Of a stretch of DNA of 64,000 bases, positions 33,148 through 41,716 are shown piece by piece; the first letter of the stretch is position 1; each line of letters starts with the position of its first letter. This stretch comes from Qipengyuania vulgaris (GTDB lineage: Bacteria; Pseudomonadota; Alphaproteobacteria; Sphingomonadales; Sphingomonadaceae). The notes below the pieces were generated by a model. It had not been told where the DNA came from. It did no database searches and saw only the letters and a list, made by a program, of their open reading frames with translations. A program made the position numbers and the translations under genes. Where the stretch lies: positions 186,001-250,000 of the forward strand of contig NZ_WTYC01000001.1 of the NCBI RefSeq assembly GCF_009827325.1. The letters run 5' to 3'.

Positions 33148-36100
33148 ATGCCCGATCTCTCCCGAATTCTGAAAGCCGACAAACCGCTGACGCTGGCGCA
33201 GGTCGCCCGCGGCGCGCAGCCGCTGGTAATGGCCGACCTCGCCCGCGCCGGAACCGGACGCGCGATCTTCATTGCACCCGATGATGCGGCGATGCGCGGA
33301 ATTGCCGAAGCCGCAAAGTTCTTTGCGCCGGAGCTTGAAGTCATCGAATTTCCGGCGTGGGACTCCTTGCCTTACGACCGCGCAAGCCCCGCATTGTCGG
33401 TCAGCGCAAAGCGGCTCGCCGCACTGCACCGCTTGCAGACGGGAAAAGCAACGGCGCAGCTGGTCGTAACCACCGCGAACGCCGTGCTCCAGCGAGCGCT
33501 TACGCCCTTCCGCATTCGCGAGAGCGTGCGAGAGTTCAAGCCCGGTATCGAGATCGGGCGCGATAGCCTTTCGCTTCTGCTTCAGAAGCAGGGATATAGC
33601 CGGACCGACACGGTCATCGACAAGGGCGAGTACGCGATCCGCGGTTCGATCGTGGACGTGTTTCCTTCGGGATTGGACGAGGCTTTGCGCCTCGACTTTT
33701 TCGGAGATGAGCTCGAGAGTCTCCGCAGCTTCGATCCCAATACACAGATGAGTACGGGACGGCTCGACAGCCATCTCCTTCTCCCCGCCAGCGAAGCGCT
33801 CCTCGACGAGGAGAGCATCAAGCGCTTTCGCAGCCGGTACCGCGAGATGTTCGGTGCGAACGCTACGCAGGATCCGTTATATGAGGCCGTAAGCGAAGGC
33901 CGTCGCCTTGCCGGGATGGAACACTGGCTGCCGCTGTTCGAGGAACGGCTGGTGTCCCTATTCGACCATCTCGACGACAAGGACACTGTGGTCGTCGACA
34001 ACGCTTCTCTTGCCGCCGCCGACGAGCGGATCAAGGACGTCACCGACTATTACGAGCAGCGCAAGGCGGCGAGCGGACAGGCCAAGGGCAGCTATCGTCC
34101 GCTGGAACCCCAAGCGCTCTACCTCACCGCCGACGAGTTCAAGGCGGCATTGGATGGAGCCCCCGCCCACCGTGCAACCGCATTCGACGAACCTGAGAGC
34201 GAAGCGGTAATCGACTTCGGCTTCAAGTCGGGACGCGACTTTGCCCCCGAGCGGGCGCGCGGCGACAATGTCTATCCGGTACTTGCCGATCATCTGAAGG
34301 CACTGGCCAAGGCGGGGAAGCGTCCGCTGATCGCCGCCTATTCGACCGGCAGCCGCGCTCGTATCGCTTCGATCCTTTCCGAAGCGGGCGCGCCAGTGCA
34401 GCTGGCGGATAGCTGGCAGGAAGCGCTTGGCCTGAGCGCAAAGGGCAAGCCCGCGGCGATGGTGCTGCCTCTGGAAGCCAGCTTCGCAAACGATGAAGTG
34501 GAACTGCTCACCGAGCAGGACATCCTCGGCGACCGGCTCGTACGACGCAAGAAGAAGCGAAAGGATGCCGACGCTTTCCTGGCCGAACTGCAGGCACTCA
34601 GCGTCGGGGATCTCATCGTCCATACCGAGCACGGCATCGGCAAGTATCTGGGCCTCGAGCCCGTTACTGTGGGGAAGTCCAAACACGATTGCGTCCAGCT
34701 GGAATACAAGGGCGGCGACAAGCTGTTCATCCCCGTCGAGAATATCGACGTTCTGAGCCGCTACGGATCCTCCGAAGAAGCAGTCATGCTGGACCGGCTT
34801 GGCGGCGAAGCCTGGCAAAAACGCCGCGCGCGGCTCAAGGAACGTATCCGCGAAATCGCTGGCGAGCTGATGCAGGTTGCCGCTCAACGCGCGCTTAAGA
34901 AGGCACCGGTGTTCGATGTCGACGAAGCCTCGTTCAATCAGTTTCTCGACCGTTTCCAGTATGAGGAAACCGACGATCAGGAACGTGCCATCGAGGACGT
35001 CCTAAGCGACCTCGGAAGCGGCAAGCCCATGGACCGCCTGGTCTGCGGCGATGTCGGCTTTGGGAAGACCGAAGTCGCGCTGCGCGCCGCATTTGTCGCT
35101 GCCATGAACGGCCAGCAGGTCGCAGTGGTGGCCCCCACCACCCTGCTCGCACGTCAGCATTTCGAGAATTTCAGTCAGCGCTTCAATGGCTTCCCGCTGA
35201 ATGTCGGGCGCCTATCTCGGCTCGTACCTGCCAAGGAATTGAAGGACACGCGGGAAGGTCTGTCGAAGGGCAATGTCGATATCGTCGTCGGCACGCACGC
35301 AATCCTGTCCAAGCAGACGGACTTCAAGAATCTCGGCCTCGTCATTGTCGATGAGGAACAGCGCTTCGGCGTGACCCACAAAGAAAAGCTCAAGCAACTG
35401 CGCGCCGATGTGCACATGCTTACCCTCACCGCCACTCCCATCCCACGCACGCTGCAGATGGCGATGACCGGTCTGCGCGAACTTTCGACGATCCAGACCC
35501 CGCCCGTCGACCGTCTCGCCGTTCGAACCTACGTCATGGAATGGGACGACATGGTGATGCGCGAGGCGCTGCTGCGTGAACATCATCGTGGCGGACAAAG
35601 CTTCATTGTTGTCCCTCGGATCTCGGACATGGAGCAGATTTCCGACTGGCTGCACGAGAACGTACCCGAAGTGAAATTTGTTTCCGCACACGGTCAAATG
35701 AGCGCGGGCGAGATCGAGGAGCGGATGAGCGCTTTCTACGAAGGCAAATACGACGTTCTCCTCGCGACGACGATCGTCGAGAGCGGGCTCGACCTGCCGA
35801 GCGCGAATACCATCATCATCCACCGCGCGGACATCTTCGGTCTCGCACAGCTTTACCAGCTGCGCGGGCGCGTAGGCCGCGCAAAGCTGCGCGCTTATGC
35901 CTATCTCACCTACGAGAAGGACATGGCGCTGTCCGAAGTTGCCGAAAAGCGGCTGAAAGTATTGGGTGACCTCGACAGTCTAGGCGCTGGCTTTCAGCTT
36001 GCCAGTCACGACCTCGACATTCGCGGGGCGGGTAACCTCCTCGGCGACGAGCAATCGGGCCACATCCGCGAAGTCGGTTTCGAACTTTACCAGTCGATGC

Positions 36101-36639
36101 TCGAGGACGCGATCCTTGCAGCCAAAGCCGGGGAATTGGGGCTTGAGGCGAAGCGCGAGACAGTCAGTCCGCAGATCACCGTCGACGCGCCAATAATGAT
36201 CCCGGAAGATTACGTCCCCGACCTCGCAGTCCGCATGGCGCTCTATCGCCGCCTGAACGATGCCGAGAATCAGGGCGAAGTCGAAGCAATGGCGGCCGAG
36301 ATGATCGATCGCTTCGGTCCGCTTCCCTCAGCGACCGAGAACCTCGTGCGCCTCATCCAGATCAAGCTGCAGGCGATCCAAGCAAATATCGCCAAGATCG
36401 ATGTTGGAGCAGCGGGCACGCTGGTGACATTCCACAAGGACGACTTCCCCGACGGGCCCGGCCTCATCGCCTATGTCGACCGCCTGCAGGGCACAGCCAA
36501 ACTGCGGCCCGACATGAAGCTGGTGATCAGCCGTGCCTGGAACTCGCCCGAGAGCCGCCTGAATGGGCTGTTCCAGCTCACCAAGGGCCTTTCCGGAATT
36601 GCGCGGAAAGCGAAGAAGCGCGAGAAGCAACCAGCCTAA
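33148..36639 (+). CDS. mfd: Transcription-repair coupling factor Mfd
   Basis: 1163 aa from ATG 33148 (a GTG directly before is possible). UvrB-like domains at the N-terminus (DSLPYDRASPA), the RNA polymerase-interacting domain (LSVGDLIVHTEHGIGKY, around residue 485), the RecG-like translocase with GDVGFGKTEVALRAAF, DEEQRFGV, TATPIPRTLQMA and QLRGRVGRAK, and a C-terminal TRCF domain. It removes stalled RNA polymerase at lesions and recruits UvrA. Its stop overlaps the convergent EAL gene by 4 bp. Confidence 0.96.
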   Translation: MPDLSRILKADKPLTLAQVARGAQPLVMADLARAGTGRAIFIAPDDAAMRGIAEAAKFFAPELEVIEFPAWDSLPYDRASPALSVSAKRLAALHRLQTGKATAQLVVTTANAVLQRALTPFRIRESVREFKPGIEIGRDSLSLLLQKQGYSRTDTVIDKGEYAIRGSIVDVFPSGLDEALRLDFFGDELESLRSFDPNTQMSTGRLDSHLLLPASEALLDEESIKRFRSRYREMFGANATQDPLYEAVSEGRRLAGMEHWLPLFEERLVSLFDHLDDKDTVVVDNASLAAADERIKDVTDYYEQRKAASGQAKGSYRPLEPQALYLTADEFKAALDGAPAHRATAFDEPESEAVIDFGFKSGRDFAPERARGDNVYPVLADHLKALAKAGKRPLIAAYSTGSRARIASILSEAGAPVQLADSWQEALGLSAKGKPAAMVLPLEASFANDEVELLTEQDILGDRLVRRKKKRKDADAFLAELQALSVGDLIVHTEHGIGKYLGLEPVTVGKSKHDCVQLEYKGGDKLFIPVENIDVLSRYGSSEEAVMLDRLGGEAWQKRRARLKERIREIAGELMQVAAQRALKKAPVFDVDEASFNQFLDRFQYEETDDQERAIEDVLSDLGSGKPMDRLVCGDVGFGKTEVALRAAFVAAMNGQQVAVVAPTTLLARQHFENFSQRFNGFPLNVGRLSRLVPAKELKDTREGLSKGNVDIVVGTHAILSKQTDFKNLGLVIVDEEQRFGVTHKEKLKQLRADVHMLTLTATPIPRTLQMAMTGLRELSTIQTPPVDRLAVRTYVMEWDDMVMREALLREHHRGGQSFIVVPRISDMEQISDWLHENVPEVKFVSAHGQMSAGEIEERMSAFYEGKYDVLLATTIVESGLDLPSANTIIIHRADIFGLAQLYQLRGRVGRAKLRAYAYLTYEKDMALSEVAEKRLKVLGDLDSLGAGFQLASHDLDIRGAGNLLGDEQSGHIREVGFELYQSMLEDAILAAKAGELGLEAKRETVSPQITVDAPIMIPEDYVPDLAVRMALYRRLNDAENQGEVEAMAAEMIDRFGPLPSATENLVRLIQIKLQAIQANIAKIDVGAAGTLVTFHKDDFPDGPGLIAYVDRLQGTAKLRPDMKLVISRAWNSPESRLNGLFQLTKGLSGIARKAKKREKQPA

Positions 36640-37967
36640 TCTGCTGCAGTTTCGAGAAAGGCTTGAGCCGTGAGGGGCTTGGATCCCAGGAAGCCCTGAT
36701 AAAACTCGCAATCCTCTGCGCCGACAAAATCGCGCTGCATTTCAGTTTCGACGCCCTCCACCATAACCCGCAAATCGAGCGCCTTCGCCATACCCATGAT
36801 GGCGCGAAACACTGCCCGGTCGCGTTCATCGTCGAGTATGCCCTCGACCATCGAGCGATCAAGCTTGATGCAATCAATCGGCAATACCTTCAGATAGCGG
36901 AAGTTGCAGAAACCCGCTCCGAAATCATCCAGCGCGATACACACGTCGAGAAGTTTGAGCTGGTGAAGAACTCGGCTGACCTGATCGAGATCTGCCAGCA
37001 GGACCTGCTCCGTAATCTCCAAGGTAATGCGGGACAGCGAGACGCCGACCTTGTCGGCCAACCGGGCAAAATCAATCGCGAAATTATCTGCAGCCAGATC
37101 GACCGGCGTGATATTGATCGACAGGCGCAGATCTTTCGGCCAGCGGGTCGCAGCGATAAGCGCGCGTCTCACGATGTGGCGCGAAAGATGGGCCACATGA
37201 TCTGCACGTTCTGCAATCTGGAACAACGACTGTGCACCGATCCGACCGACAATCGGATGATGCCACCGGGCCAAGGCCTCTGCTCCCACGAGCCGATTGT
37301 CGATCAGGGAGTACTGTGGCTGAAACAGGATTTCGATCTCATCCTGATCGATCGCTGCCAGAAGATCTGCTTCGAGTTCGATATTGGACCGTGGCGCAAT
37401 CTCAACCGCTCCGCTCGACCACTCGATCCGGCGACCGTGCGAATTCCGCATCAAAGCAGTCACTTCCGAAAGCCGGTCCAGCATGGTGTCGATATCGTCA
37501 TGCTCACCAGCCCGCATCAGTGCGATGCGGGGCCAAAGTCGCAAGCTGCTACCGCCTTGCGGATTTGCAATGGGCGCTGCGATTGCATCGCCCAGCGCTT
37601 CGGCCAGCCATTGCCAACGCTCCCGGCTGGTATCGGCGCGCGCCACCAGCATGAATGTCCCACCAGATAGGCGTGCAGCCGTCCAAGGATGGCTTTCCAA
37701 CTCGTCATCGGCGAAATGGCGAATACGGTGGGCAACTTCAACGAGCGCTCCGTCACCAGCGGTTTCACCAAATGCAACATTTACCGTATCGAACCGGCCT
37801 AGTGAAATGAGCATGGCATGGATCGGGCAGGCTCCCGCAGAGGCCGGCCAACTTCCGCACCAGGCGGCGACAGTCCGGCGAAGCTGAGATTGGTTTCCCA
37901 ACCCAGTCAAAGTGTCGCTCGACTCGCTCATTATATCATCGGGCAAGGTTGCCATTCTTGCACCCAT
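36636..37967 (-). CDS. Cyclic-di-GMP phosphodiesterase with degenerate GGDEF and EAL domain
   Basis: About 443 aa; the start is uncertain (ATG at 37967 chosen; 38006 or 37955 are possible). The GGDEF-like N-terminal half has SGGTF in place of GGDEF, so it is not a cyclase. The EAL half begins GAEALARWHHP (EAL intact) and keeps LEITEQVLLA and DDFGAGF, so hydrolysis of c-di-GMP is likely. No signal peptide or membrane span in the chosen form. Divergent from NAD kinase. It may set motility or biofilm switches, but no partner is near. Confidence 0.85.
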   Translation of the reverse strand: MGARMATLPDDIMSESSDTLTGLGNQSQLRRTVAAWCGSWPASAGACPIHAMLISLGRFDTVNVAFGETAGDGALVEVAHRIRHFADDELESHPWTAARLSGGTFMLVARADTSRERWQWLAEALGDAIAAPIANPQGGSSLRLWPRIALMRAGEHDDIDTMLDRLSEVTALMRNSHGRRIEWSSGAVEIAPRSNIELEADLLAAIDQDEIEILFQPQYSLIDNRLVGAEALARWHHPIVGRIGAQSLFQIAERADHVAHLSRHIVRRALIAATRWPKDLRLSINITPVDLAADNFAIDFARLADKVGVSLSRITLEITEQVLLADLDQVSRVLHQLKLLDVCIALDDFGAGFCNFRYLKVLPIDCIKLDRSMVEGILDDERDRAVFRAIMGMAKALDLRVMVEGVETEMQRDFVGAEDCEFYQGFLGSKPLTAQAFLETAAD

Positions 37968-38085
37968 AGCAGTGCTTTTATGATTTATTAGGTATAAAAT
38001 CGACATTGTTGCCAAATAGGACAGCGATCCATAGGGTTGCGTCCGTTCCTGCCGAAATTCAGGTAGACAGCCAACGGAATTGATA

Positions 38086-38868
38086 ATGGCCGAATTCGAG
38101 CGACTTGCACTTTTGGTCTCCGATTCCGAGCGAGCCCAAGAGGCCGCCGAAACCATCTTTGGTCCACTGGCCGACTGGGTACTGGTGGATCAGGCCGACG
38201 CAGTTGTGGTCGTTGGCGGAGATGGTTTCATGCTCCAAAGTCTGCATGCCATGCTCGATAAAGGCCGGATTATCCCAGCCTATGGGGTGAATTTGGGCAC
38301 GATCGGTTTCTTGATGAACAAAAACCGCCAGCCAGAAAAACTGCTGAACCGGATCACCCGGTCCAAGGCGCACACGATCGCCCCCTTGGCAATGGAAGCG
38401 GTGACGCAGGACGGCAAAATACATCGCTTCTGCGCGATCAACGAAGTTTCACTGCTGCGCGAGACACGTCAGACCGCGCGGATCGAGGTTATGGTGGACG
38501 ACAAGGTGCGTATAAAGGAACTGGTGTGCGACGGCGTTCTACTATCGACCCCTGCCGGTTCGACGGCCTACAATCTTTCCGCCGACGGACCGATTCTGCC
38601 GCTCGATTCTCAGCTACTTGCCCTTACCCCAATCTCGGCTTTCCGGCCGCGGCGGTGGAAAGGCGCTATTCTTCCTGATCGCAGCCGCGTCACATTCCGT
38701 GTGATGGATGCCGACAAGCGCCCTGTTTCAGCCGTGGCCGACCAGCGCGAAATCCGAAACGTAGCTGAAGTCCGGTTGGAAATTGCCCGGGACAACCTTC
38801 TTACCTTGTTGTTCGACCCAGGTCATGCACTCGACGAACGCATCGTTTCGGAGCAGTTCGTGGTGTGA
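38086..38868 (+). CDS. nadK: NAD kinase
   Basis: 260 aa from ATG 38086. The ATP/NAD site motif VVGGDGFMLQ (GGDG) near residue 45, INEVSLLRE and the conserved GVLLSTPAGSTAYNLSADGP are all present. It phosphorylates NAD to NADP, using ATP or perhaps polyphosphate. The short form of about 260 aa is usual in alphaproteobacteria. The gap after it carries the tRNA-Asn promoter. Confidence 0.94.
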   Translation: MAEFERLALLVSDSERAQEAAETIFGPLADWVLVDQADAVVVVGGDGFMLQSLHAMLDKGRIIPAYGVNLGTIGFLMNKNRQPEKLLNRITRSKAHTIAPLAMEAVTQDGKIHRFCAINEVSLLRETRQTARIEVMVDDKVRIKELVCDGVLLSTPAGSTAYNLSADGPILPLDSQLLALTPISAFRPRRWKGAILPDRSRVTFRVMDADKRPVSAVADQREIRNVAEVRLEIARDNLLTLLFDPGHALDERIVSEQFVV

Positions 38869-38914
38869 TTGCAACGGTGCTGCAGAAGCTATCCAAGTTT
38901 TTGTAAAACCCCGC

Positions 38915-38943
38915 TTGCAAAACGGGAATCGCCCCCATATACG
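38915..38943 (+). promoter_or_regulatory. Sigma70 promoter of tRNA-Asn
   Basis: TTGCAA (38915-38920) and TATACG (38938-38943), 17-bp spacer, 37 bp before the tRNA 5' end. A G/C-rich inverted repeat (GCCCCC/GGGGGC) lies between promoter and tRNA. Confidence 0.55.
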
Positions 38944-38980
38944 CGCGGCCTGCCCCCGCCCAATACCGCTTGGGGGCTGC

Positions 38981-39055
38981 TCCCCGATAGCTCAGCGGTA
39001 GAGTAGGTGACTGTTAATCACTTGGTCGTTGGTTCGAATCCAACTCGGGGAGCCA
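38981..39055 (+). tRNA. tRNA-Asn (anticodon GTT), integration site of island 2
   Basis: 75 nt. Acceptor TCCCCGA pairs with TCGGGGA, then G and CCA. The D-arm reads ATAGCTCAGCGGTAGAGT; the anticodon loop CTGTTAA gives GTT. The T-arm has GGTTCGAATCC. The 3' end recurs at 46173-46192, so this gene is the intact left copy of the island 2 target. Confidence 0.95.
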
Positions 39056-39061
39056 TTTTCC
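39042..39061. repeat. attL of island 2
   Basis: AACTCGGGGAGCCATTTTCC, overlapping the tRNA-Asn 3' end. Identical to 46173-46192; the base before and after differs. Confidence 0.88.
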
Positions 39062-39108
39062 ACTAGTTTCTGTTGTTTTTTAGTGTGATAGCCTTGCGCT
39101 CGTCACTC

Positions 39109-39128
39109 GCCCCACATTACGCCCCACA
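39109..39128. repeat. Paired GCCCCACA repeats, candidate integrase arm site (left)
   Basis: GCCCCACA at 39109-39116 and 39121-39128, same orientation, 12 bp apart. A 21-bp block including both (39109-39129) is repeated at 45942-45962 with one mismatch. Confidence 0.65.
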
Positions 39129-39215
39129 ACCCGTAAAGTGGTTGCCGGATGGGCCAAATACGCTTTCCATGGCATCTCGGTTTTCTATCGCTGCTTAAAA
39201 ATCTTTATGGGTTGG

Positions 39216-39554
39216 CTACATACCTAGCCGTATCTCTATGCGGTCAAGCCGGTCGTGTGTATTGTCCTTGAAATCGTTGAGGATTTCAGCATTTCCGTTT
39301 GCAGTTTCCCTGTCGGAATCCGCATTAGTAAATGCCGTTTCGATGTTAGTGGCATTCAGGGCGGTTTGGGCTTCAAGTTCCTCAACCCGACTGGCCAACG
39401 CTTCTAAGCGCTGTCCAAGATCGCTTCCATCCACTGCATCGTCGGCAATATCTATGACCTCGTCGCGAGTGACTACGCCGCCACCTCCGCAACTGCCGAG
39501 AAGCAGCGCCATCGCTAGACCTATTTCAATGCGAGCATGTAGCGTTAGATTCAT
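39216..39554 (-). CDS. Small lipoprotein with coiled coil, hypothetical
   Basis: 112 aa; AGGAGG precedes the ATG by 5 bases. A hydrophobic N-terminus ends in LLGSCGGGG, a lipobox. The rest is a long helical region with heptads (LGQRLEALASRVEELEAQ, then LDRIEIRL). It resembles trimeric coiled-coil surface or spanin-like lipoproteins; a lysis role cannot be shown. First gene inside the left end of island 2. Confidence 0.65.
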   Translation of the reverse strand: MNLTLHARIEIGLAMALLLGSCGGGGVVTRDEVIDIADDAVDGSDLGQRLEALASRVEELEAQTALNATNIETAFTNADSDRETANGNAEILNDFKDNTHDRLDRIEIRLGM

Positions 39555-39654
39555 TTCTGCCTCCTTGTGCGAAGGCCTTAGAATCCCATGGTATGGGTTA
39601 GGTCAAGCGAAGGTCAATTTACATTACAAGCATAGGCACTTTGGCATGCATCGA

Positions 39655-39996
39655 TCAGATCCCGTTCGCTCCAACGGCAAATTCCATCCAGACATCCGCC
39701 ACCTCGCGCACTGACATATCCTCAGTAACAACGGGCGGATCGGACAGCTGGAGCGCATCGCGCAACACAGCGGGCATCTCGGGCAGTCGTAGTGTTCCCT
39801 CCAGCATCGCAGCATATGCCCCGCCCGGTTCGGTATTTTCTGCTCGGTCGATTATCGCGGCGGTTCTCGTGCGGTGTTTGGCCAGCATGTCGCGCAGATC
39901 GTCGGGCAACTCATATTCCCGCCGTGCCATCGATCCAATGGGCAACAACGCCCCGTAAATCCGATCCATGCGGCTATCGATGCTTTTGCGTGCCAT
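39655..39996 (-). CDS. Hypothetical protein of the island 2 cassette
   Basis: 113 aa, no signal or membrane helix; charged helical protein with a central LPDDLRDMLAKHRTRTAA and an acidic C-terminal part (VTEDMSVREVADVWMEF). The start is 3 bp after the stop of the next upstream gene, so co-translation is likely. Not recognised. Confidence 0.6.
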   Translation of the reverse strand: MARKSIDSRMDRIYGALLPIGSMARREYELPDDLRDMLAKHRTRTAAIIDRAENTEPGGAYAAMLEGTLRLPEMPAVLRDALQLSDPPVVTEDMSVREVADVWMEFAVGANGI

Positions 39997-39999
39997 GTG

Positions 40000-40431
40000 T
40001 CAGCCCCGCCCCTTGTTCTGTGCGATCAGCAACGCTTCGATCTCGTCCAGGCGGGCGCGCATCTCATCGATCCCTGCCGCCTCTTTGAGCGACTTCACCG
40101 CTAGGGCCAGTCTGTTGCTTTCGGTCGGTGTGAGTTCGCCCTGACTGAGCGCATCGGCAATGCCGTTCGGTTCGGCTGGCACATCGATCACACGTTCGGA
40201 CGGCAAGAAACGGGCGAGCACGAATGTTGCCGCCTTCAAATCGCCTTGCTCCAGCTTCCTCTCTAGCGCCACGAGCGCCTTATTTGTGAGATTGCCTAGC
40301 TGCGCCAGAACCTCGCGATTGAACCGATGCGATGCGCCTTTCGGCTTGCCGGGATTGCCGCACCCGAACGTACCGTCCGCATTGCGCCAAGACTCCGATT
40401 TTGCCCGTTCTGTTTCGGCAGTCTGTGTCAT
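40000..40431 (-). CDS. DUF5681-like protein
   Basis: 143 aa from ATG 40431 (a TTG five codons upstream is also possible). The N-terminal motif GTFGCGNPGKPKGASHRFNRE is like the DUF5681 signature (G-x-F-x-x-G-N-P-x-x-P-x-G) found in phage- and island-encoded proteins, which are often near small terminase-like genes. A central helix (LTNKALVALERKLEQG) and acidic end follow. No function known. Confidence 0.65.
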   Translation of the reverse strand: MTQTAETERAKSESWRNADGTFGCGNPGKPKGASHRFNREVLAQLGNLTNKALVALERKLEQGDLKAATFVLARFLPSERVIDVPAEPNGIADALSQGELTPTESNRLALAVKSLKEAAGIDEMRARLDEIEALLIAQNKGRG

Positions 40432-40459
40432 TGTCTCATTATCCAAATTTCGTGCGACC

Positions 40460-40681
40460 TCAGACCCACACTATGCGCGCACCGCGTGCGGGATGGGTCA
40501 ACCAGCAAGCCAGCTTCTGTGTGTCGATCATGCGGCCCGGTGCCCGTGGGAATGCGTTGTGCTCGCGCAACTGGTACGCCCGCCCACGGGTGATATTCAG
40601 CGCCGCATAGGCCTCGCCCACTGGCAGCGTAGGCGAGGTCCGCAAATACACCGTCTCGGGCAGATCAAGCCGCCGTGGCAT
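40460..40681 (-). CDS. Small helix-turn-helix protein
   Basis: 73 aa. LPVGEAYAALNITRGRAYQL is followed by FPRAPGRMIDTQKLACWL: a short winged HTH pattern like AlpA/excisionase or phage DNA-packaging Nu1-type proteins, where FP and the terminal W-L positions are conserved. The start overlaps the 3' end of the upstream 249-aa gene by 17 bp. Could regulate the cassette. Confidence 0.6.
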   Translation of the reverse strand: MPRRLDLPETVYLRTSPTLPVGEAYAALNITRGRAYQLREHNAFPRAPGRMIDTQKLACWLTHPARGARIVWV

Positions 40682-41414
40682 CGGTGCGCCCCATCACCAT
40701 GTCGAGTGCCTCTTGCGCGCTCAGATCGAACAGCGCCGCCATGAAGGCGACCATGTCCTTGGCCACACTCTCCATAACGCCGATTGCGGCCAGCCGCTTC
40801 AAGTGATCGGCGCGATAGCGCGCAGCTTCGGCCATTACCGCATCCATATTCGGGCCAGTCGCAAGCACAGTACCGAGATCGGGAACTGCGGGATTGGTCG
40901 CGGCGGCGTTGAACCGCTCCGCCCAATTCAAAAGCCAATACCGCTCGACTGCCTGCTCCCAGATCGGCTCAGGGAACGGCACGCTATTGCCCCGCGCGAC
41001 CACTGCCGTGAGTGCCGCTAGGTCCGCGCGTTTGATCCAGTCGTCTTGCCCTGCTTCGGACAGGCTGCGCGCACCGTTCACATAGTCGAGCGCAAGCAGC
41101 GTATCGACGGTTAAAGCCGGTTCCATCAATGCGGCATCGGCTGCATGGGTCTCGGATTTCGCGAGCCGCATCGCGTCGATCGCGCGGCCCACAGCTGGGG
41201 CGACGGCACCTGCGAACGTGCGACGACGAATCTCCGGGATTTTGTCGTGTTGGTACTCGTCGAATAAGGACGAGTCGCGCTCGACCAGATGATCTAGGGT
41301 GTTGCGCAATTCAGGCGAGTTTGCGCCGGTCATTTCATCGTGTGAGACGAACCCAACCGACCCGACCGAATAGCGGGGACCATAGGGTGTGTTCTGCTTG
41401 GCAATAGATTTCAT
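40665..41414 (-). CDS. Hypothetical protein of the island 2 cassette
   Basis: 249 aa from MKSIAKQNTPYGPRYSVGSV at 41414 (GGAGCG upstream; the frame is open 24 codons further). Mostly helical and acidic, without signal peptide or membrane span. Segments such as RRRTFAGAVAPAVGRAIDAM and YWLLNWAERFNAA suggest a structural or binding protein; not recognised. First of four consecutive genes downstream of the primase on the same strand. Confidence 0.65.
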   Translation of the reverse strand: MKSIAKQNTPYGPRYSVGSVGFVSHDEMTGANSPELRNTLDHLVERDSSLFDEYQHDKIPEIRRRTFAGAVAPAVGRAIDAMRLAKSETHAADAALMEPALTVDTLLALDYVNGARSLSEAGQDDWIKRADLAALTAVVARGNSVPFPEPIWEQAVERYWLLNWAERFNAAATNPAVPDLGTVLATGPNMDAVMAEAARYRADHLKRLAAIGVMESVAKDMVAFMAALFDLSAQEALDMVMGRTDATAA

Positions 41415-41597
41415 GTCGTGGCGCTCCTGTCCGTAGTTATCCACAGGGTGAGTCCACTCGGATTCCTCGTCAAGCAGAATCTGCAATATGAGACAAAGTA
41501 TTTAACACCTCTACTACTTACCAATATGTAAGTTTTTAGGCGATGCTATGGAGCATATGAGTCATTACGTTATTTATCTGACTCGCATTATGGACGT

Positions 41598-41628
41598 CAT
41601 TAAATAGCGGCTGGCCCGTTATTTAATG
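41598..41628. repeat. Inverted repeat downstream of the primase gene
   Basis: The 302-bp space 41415-41716 is A/T-rich and gene-free. It has a perfect 9-bp inverted repeat CATTAAATA/TATTTAATG (41598-41606 and 41620-41628), extended by GCGG/CCGT with one mismatch. It could be a transcription terminator, operator or part of a replication origin used by the primase-helicase. Confidence 0.45.
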
Positions 41629-41716
41629 TCGCCGGTCCAAAAAGGGCGTAACGCTCTCCAAACGGAACGAACGGAACATTTTTTCATATGTTTTCCCTTA
41701 GAGTCAGGGTGCACCC

